A stretch of DNA of 64,000 nucleotides from the NCBI RefSeq assembly GCF_963677575.1, contig NZ_OY782038.1, positions 4,157,501 to 4,221,500 on the forward strand, read 5' to 3'. This document shows positions 62,901 through 64,000 of this stretch, piece by piece. Positions within the stretch are counted from its first letter, which is position 1. Each line of letters begins with the position of its first letter. The notes under the pieces were generated by a model that saw nothing but the letters and a program-made list of their open reading frames with translations, did not search any database and had not been told where the DNA came from. The position numbers and the translations under genes are program-made. Origin of the DNA: an uncultured Draconibacterium sp. GTDB taxonomy: Bacteria > Bacteroidota > Bacteroidia > Bacteroidales > Prolixibacteraceae.

Positions 62901-63708
62901 CAATGGGAATTTCAGCTTTAGTTTTGTTGTGCCAAAAGATATTTCGTACAAAATAGGCTCGGGTAAAATAATGTATTACGCTCAAAACGGCGAAGAAGAT
63001 GCACACGGTGCTTTTACCAATTTTAGTATTGGTGGCGAAGGCTCTAGTATTGCCGACAACAACGGACCTGAAATTCAGCTTTATCTGGATTCGGAAGATT
63101 TTCAATCGGGCGATGAAACCGGAAAGAACCCGACATTGCTGGCTTATTTGTCGGACGAAAATGGGATTAACACGGTTGGAACTGGAATCGGGCACGATAT
63201 TACCGTGGTGATCGACAACGATTATTCGAAAGTTTACGTGCTGAACAATTATTATCGGGCCGAAAAAGATGACTATACCAGTGGCTCGTTGCAATATCCA
63301 TTAAGCAATCTTTCGGTTGGAAAGCACACACTGTCGCTAAAAGCATGGGACGTGGCCAATAACTCATCGGAGGTGGAAATTGAGTTTGAAGTTACCGGCG
63401 ATTTTATCATCAACGGAATACGCAATTTCCCGAATCCAATTACGGATTACACCTATTTTGTAATCGAGCACAATCAGGCCGGCGAAAGTTTTTCGGCAGT
63501 TTTCGATATTTACAACATCAACGGCAAATTGGTCGATCAGTTTGAAACGGAGATCAGCTCGAACGGAAGTACAAGTAATCCGGTTCGCTGGGATCTTTCA
63601 GAATCGAAAATTCCGCTTACTCAGGGTGTTTACGTTTATCAGGTTTTCCTGAAAAATAATAATGGAGTAATTGCTTCTAAATCAGGAAAGTTGCTGGTGG
63701 CTCAATAA
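59974..63708 (+). CDS. porU: Type IX secretion system sortase PorU
   Basis: 1244 aa from the ATG at 59974, chosen because it opens a signal peptide (MNKYILLFFIVLVGYVVSD); a GTG at 59902 would add 24 residues. PorU is a gingipain-like (C25) cysteine protease that removes the C-terminal signal of T9SS cargo and attaches a lipid or sugar. Catalytic His759 (YIGHANNSFL) and Cys793 (FVTATCEFSRFD) are in the C25 positions. The protease is preceded by long beta domains. It ends with a T9SS-type C-terminal fold (FPNPITDYTYFVIEHNQ, WDLSESKIPLTQGVYVYQVFLKN). Divergent from gldJ; porV follows. Confidence 0.93.
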   Translation: MNKYILLFFIVLVGYVVSDVHNEIIVLNWQENPGSQDGEVLELFENADISGNLAHLALPVYSRLYKLDNPNKILRFSIDNPVFEEVSDSINKILAVEIPSEIKINTSVLQSRNDKKIELQIIPLKEENGKIYRLKSFALRSAPDVYKKSGEAINWKSESMLASGNWVKIRTSGKGIYKIPFSSLSDWGFSDPTQVGVFGSGGKIQSEDPGEIDYDDLEECSVWTATNSGEECLFFYAPGINEWDVNTSGVFTHRLNEYTSQGYFFLGNAGTPKQPEMLGNGSDEITHSTSTFDCFDLIENERYNLLEKGSGKRWYGDRYTNGGSKTYTFDIVDPAEESEAKVTVSGAARSFRSSDFGVAAEGSEAGTVPFRSVDTDETYGIYADPETTTMDVDLAEGEQGIRVTYNASNSSAEAWLDYIELNYRRNIEVGDDPLFFRDSKSVGDGNIVEFQVANAGGDTKVLDVSDINNAKEINAVLSGSDMVFIQDASELKEYVVFNTTGTFQEPTYVEDVKNQNLHGIDTPEFLIISHSNFMSAAEELADFHRTQDGMSVEVVDVNDVYNEFSSGSKSATGIRNFIKMIYDRGNTLKYVLLFGDGSYDNRNITGSGLNFIPTYQSSNSLDPLNSYVSDDYFVMLEDGESLSNGSIDLGIGRIPASTAYQAQLVVDKVKRYYEPEALGDWRNVVCMIGDDGDTGIHMRQSEQIADTLNNNYGEFITDKIYFDAYAEDVTPAGERYPDVNAAINERVEEGVLILNYIGHANNSFLAHEHVLEKGDINSWSNRNQLPIFVTATCEFSRFDADETSAGEEVLMNPNGGGIGLFSTTRVVTSGANFMLSRSFYRFIFAKDENGEHYRMGDVMRLAKSNLANGINKRNFSLLADPALKLSYPKYQVITTSINGEDATSSPDTIGTLEKITIEGYVADYFDNRIDDFNGEITHTVYDKEMDMQTLGNGDDNRPLTFQVQNNIIYSGTTSVTNGNFSFSFVVPKDISYKIGSGKIMYYAQNGEEDAHGAFTNFSIGGEGSSIADNNGPEIQLYLDSEDFQSGDETGKNPTLLAYLSDENGINTVGTGIGHDITVVIDNDYSKVYVLNNYYRAEKDDYTSGSLQYPLSNLSVGKHTLSLKAWDVANNSSEVEIEFEVTGDFIINGIRNFPNPITDYTYFVIEHNQAGESFSAVFDIYNINGKLVDQFETEISSNGSTSNPVRWDLSESKIPLTQGVYVYQVFLKNNNGVIASKSGKLLVAQ

Positions 63709-63853
63709 TTTTTTCCTTTCTGTAAAATTTTTCAGAAAATGCTACGTTTTCCTTTTTGTATGCTTACAAGCTACATGGAAGAAAAAGAAACACTCGGAAT
63801 GAAAAAAATATTCAGGGTACAGATTTAATCGATTGTCGCAAAGACAAATGTTA

Positions 63854-63861
63854 TATCTTTG
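63854..63861 (+). promoter_or_regulatory. Promoter -7 element (TATCTTTG) of porV
   Basis: Exact TAnnTTTG match, with TTG at 63833-63835 after an 18-base spacer, 21 bases before the porV start. porV can be transcribed apart from porU. Confidence 0.7.
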
Positions 63862-63882
63862 CAGGCTCAATTTTTAGATAGT

Positions 63883-64000
63883 ATGATCAAATTAATACGA
63901 ATTTTATTTGTGGTGGCTCTTGCAGCCATGATAACTGAGAATGTAATGGCACAGGGGACCTTGTCGGGTGCCAATACAATTACTACTGCCGTTCCGTTTT
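63883..64000 (+). CDS. porV: Type IX secretion outer-membrane protein PorV (3' truncated by window)
   Basis: 39 visible codons: MIKLIRILFVVALAAMI then TENVMAQ, a signal peptide, and GTLSGANTITTAVPF, the typical PorV mature start. PorV is a beta-barrel shuttle that carries cargo from the T9SS channel to PorU. Assignment rests on this N-terminal part and on position immediately after porU. Confidence 0.75.
   Translation, partial: MIKLIRILFVVALAAMITENVMAQGTLSGANTITTAVPF

Overview
The window is chromosomal DNA of a Bacteroidota bacterium. Supporting signs are a SusC/SusD pair, the GldJ/PorU/PorV genes of the type IX secretion and gliding machinery, many lipoproteins, promoters of the Bacteroidota type (TTG, about 19 bases, then TAnnTTTG), and characteristic families such as DUF1080, FISUMP and ISAon1-type transposases. 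The mix of PVC/Bacteroidota-like sugar oxidoreductases, a large GH2 enzyme and type IX secretion suggests a marine or sediment member of the Marinilabiliales (Prolixibacteraceae-like). That placement is inference; no rRNA gene is present.

Layout. 1-7.4 kb: a glycan-uptake locus (SusC partial, SusD, DUF1080, Tat-exported Gfo/Idh oxidoreductase). 7.4-9.5 kb: an insertion-sequence graveyard, with a decayed IS256-type transposase next to an ISAon1/ISL3-type element beside tRNA-Phe. 10-18 kb: housekeeping (M16 peptidase, O-methyltransferase, RicT, DUF4105 protein, mutS, a Gly-Leu-Gly tRNA cluster). 18.4-20 kb: a FISUMP lipoprotein and an IS5-type element. 20-28 kb: an M48 peptidase operon, tandem M28 peptidases, and a four-domain persulfide/CoA-disulfide reductase fusion. 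28-35 kb: a second carbohydrate region (Gfo/Idh lipoprotein, BNR_4 beta-propeller, GH2 with an inserted LamG domain). 35-43.6 kb: a short 21-bp tandem-repeat array, small lipoprotein, queG, Ppx/GppA, an AmmeMemoRadiSam enzyme, an XRE-S24 regulator divergent from a radical-SAM/TIGR03915 pair, and a PQQ-like propeller. 43.8-52.4 kb: uracil permease, a second DUF1080 protein, a small HTH protein, then a cell-wall sugar module (NagZ fused to an AmiE-like serine hydrolase, NamZ, Na+/solute symporter). 52.5-64 kb: beta-helix lipoprotein, EEP hydrolase, CCA/poly(A) polymerase family enzyme, thioredoxin, murF, gldJ, porU and the start of porV.

How the parts fit. The first locus resembles 3-keto-glycoside chemistry: SusCD import, an oxidoreductase expected to act at C3 of a glycoside, and a DUF1080 hydrolase to cleave the keto-sugar. 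The NagZ-AmiE fusion, NamZ and symporter together look like a peptidoglycan-salvage route. GldJ, PorU and PorV export and attach T9SS cargo. The XRE-S24 protein keeps an apparent self-cleavage site and Ser/Lys dyad and sits divergent from two predicted DNA-metabolism genes, suggesting a damage-responsive cassette. No CRISPR array, phage or dedicated anti-phage system was seen. The least explained structures are a nested inverted repeat before mutS (14809-14951) and the 21-bp repeat array with an abutting 18-bp palindrome (35168-35345).
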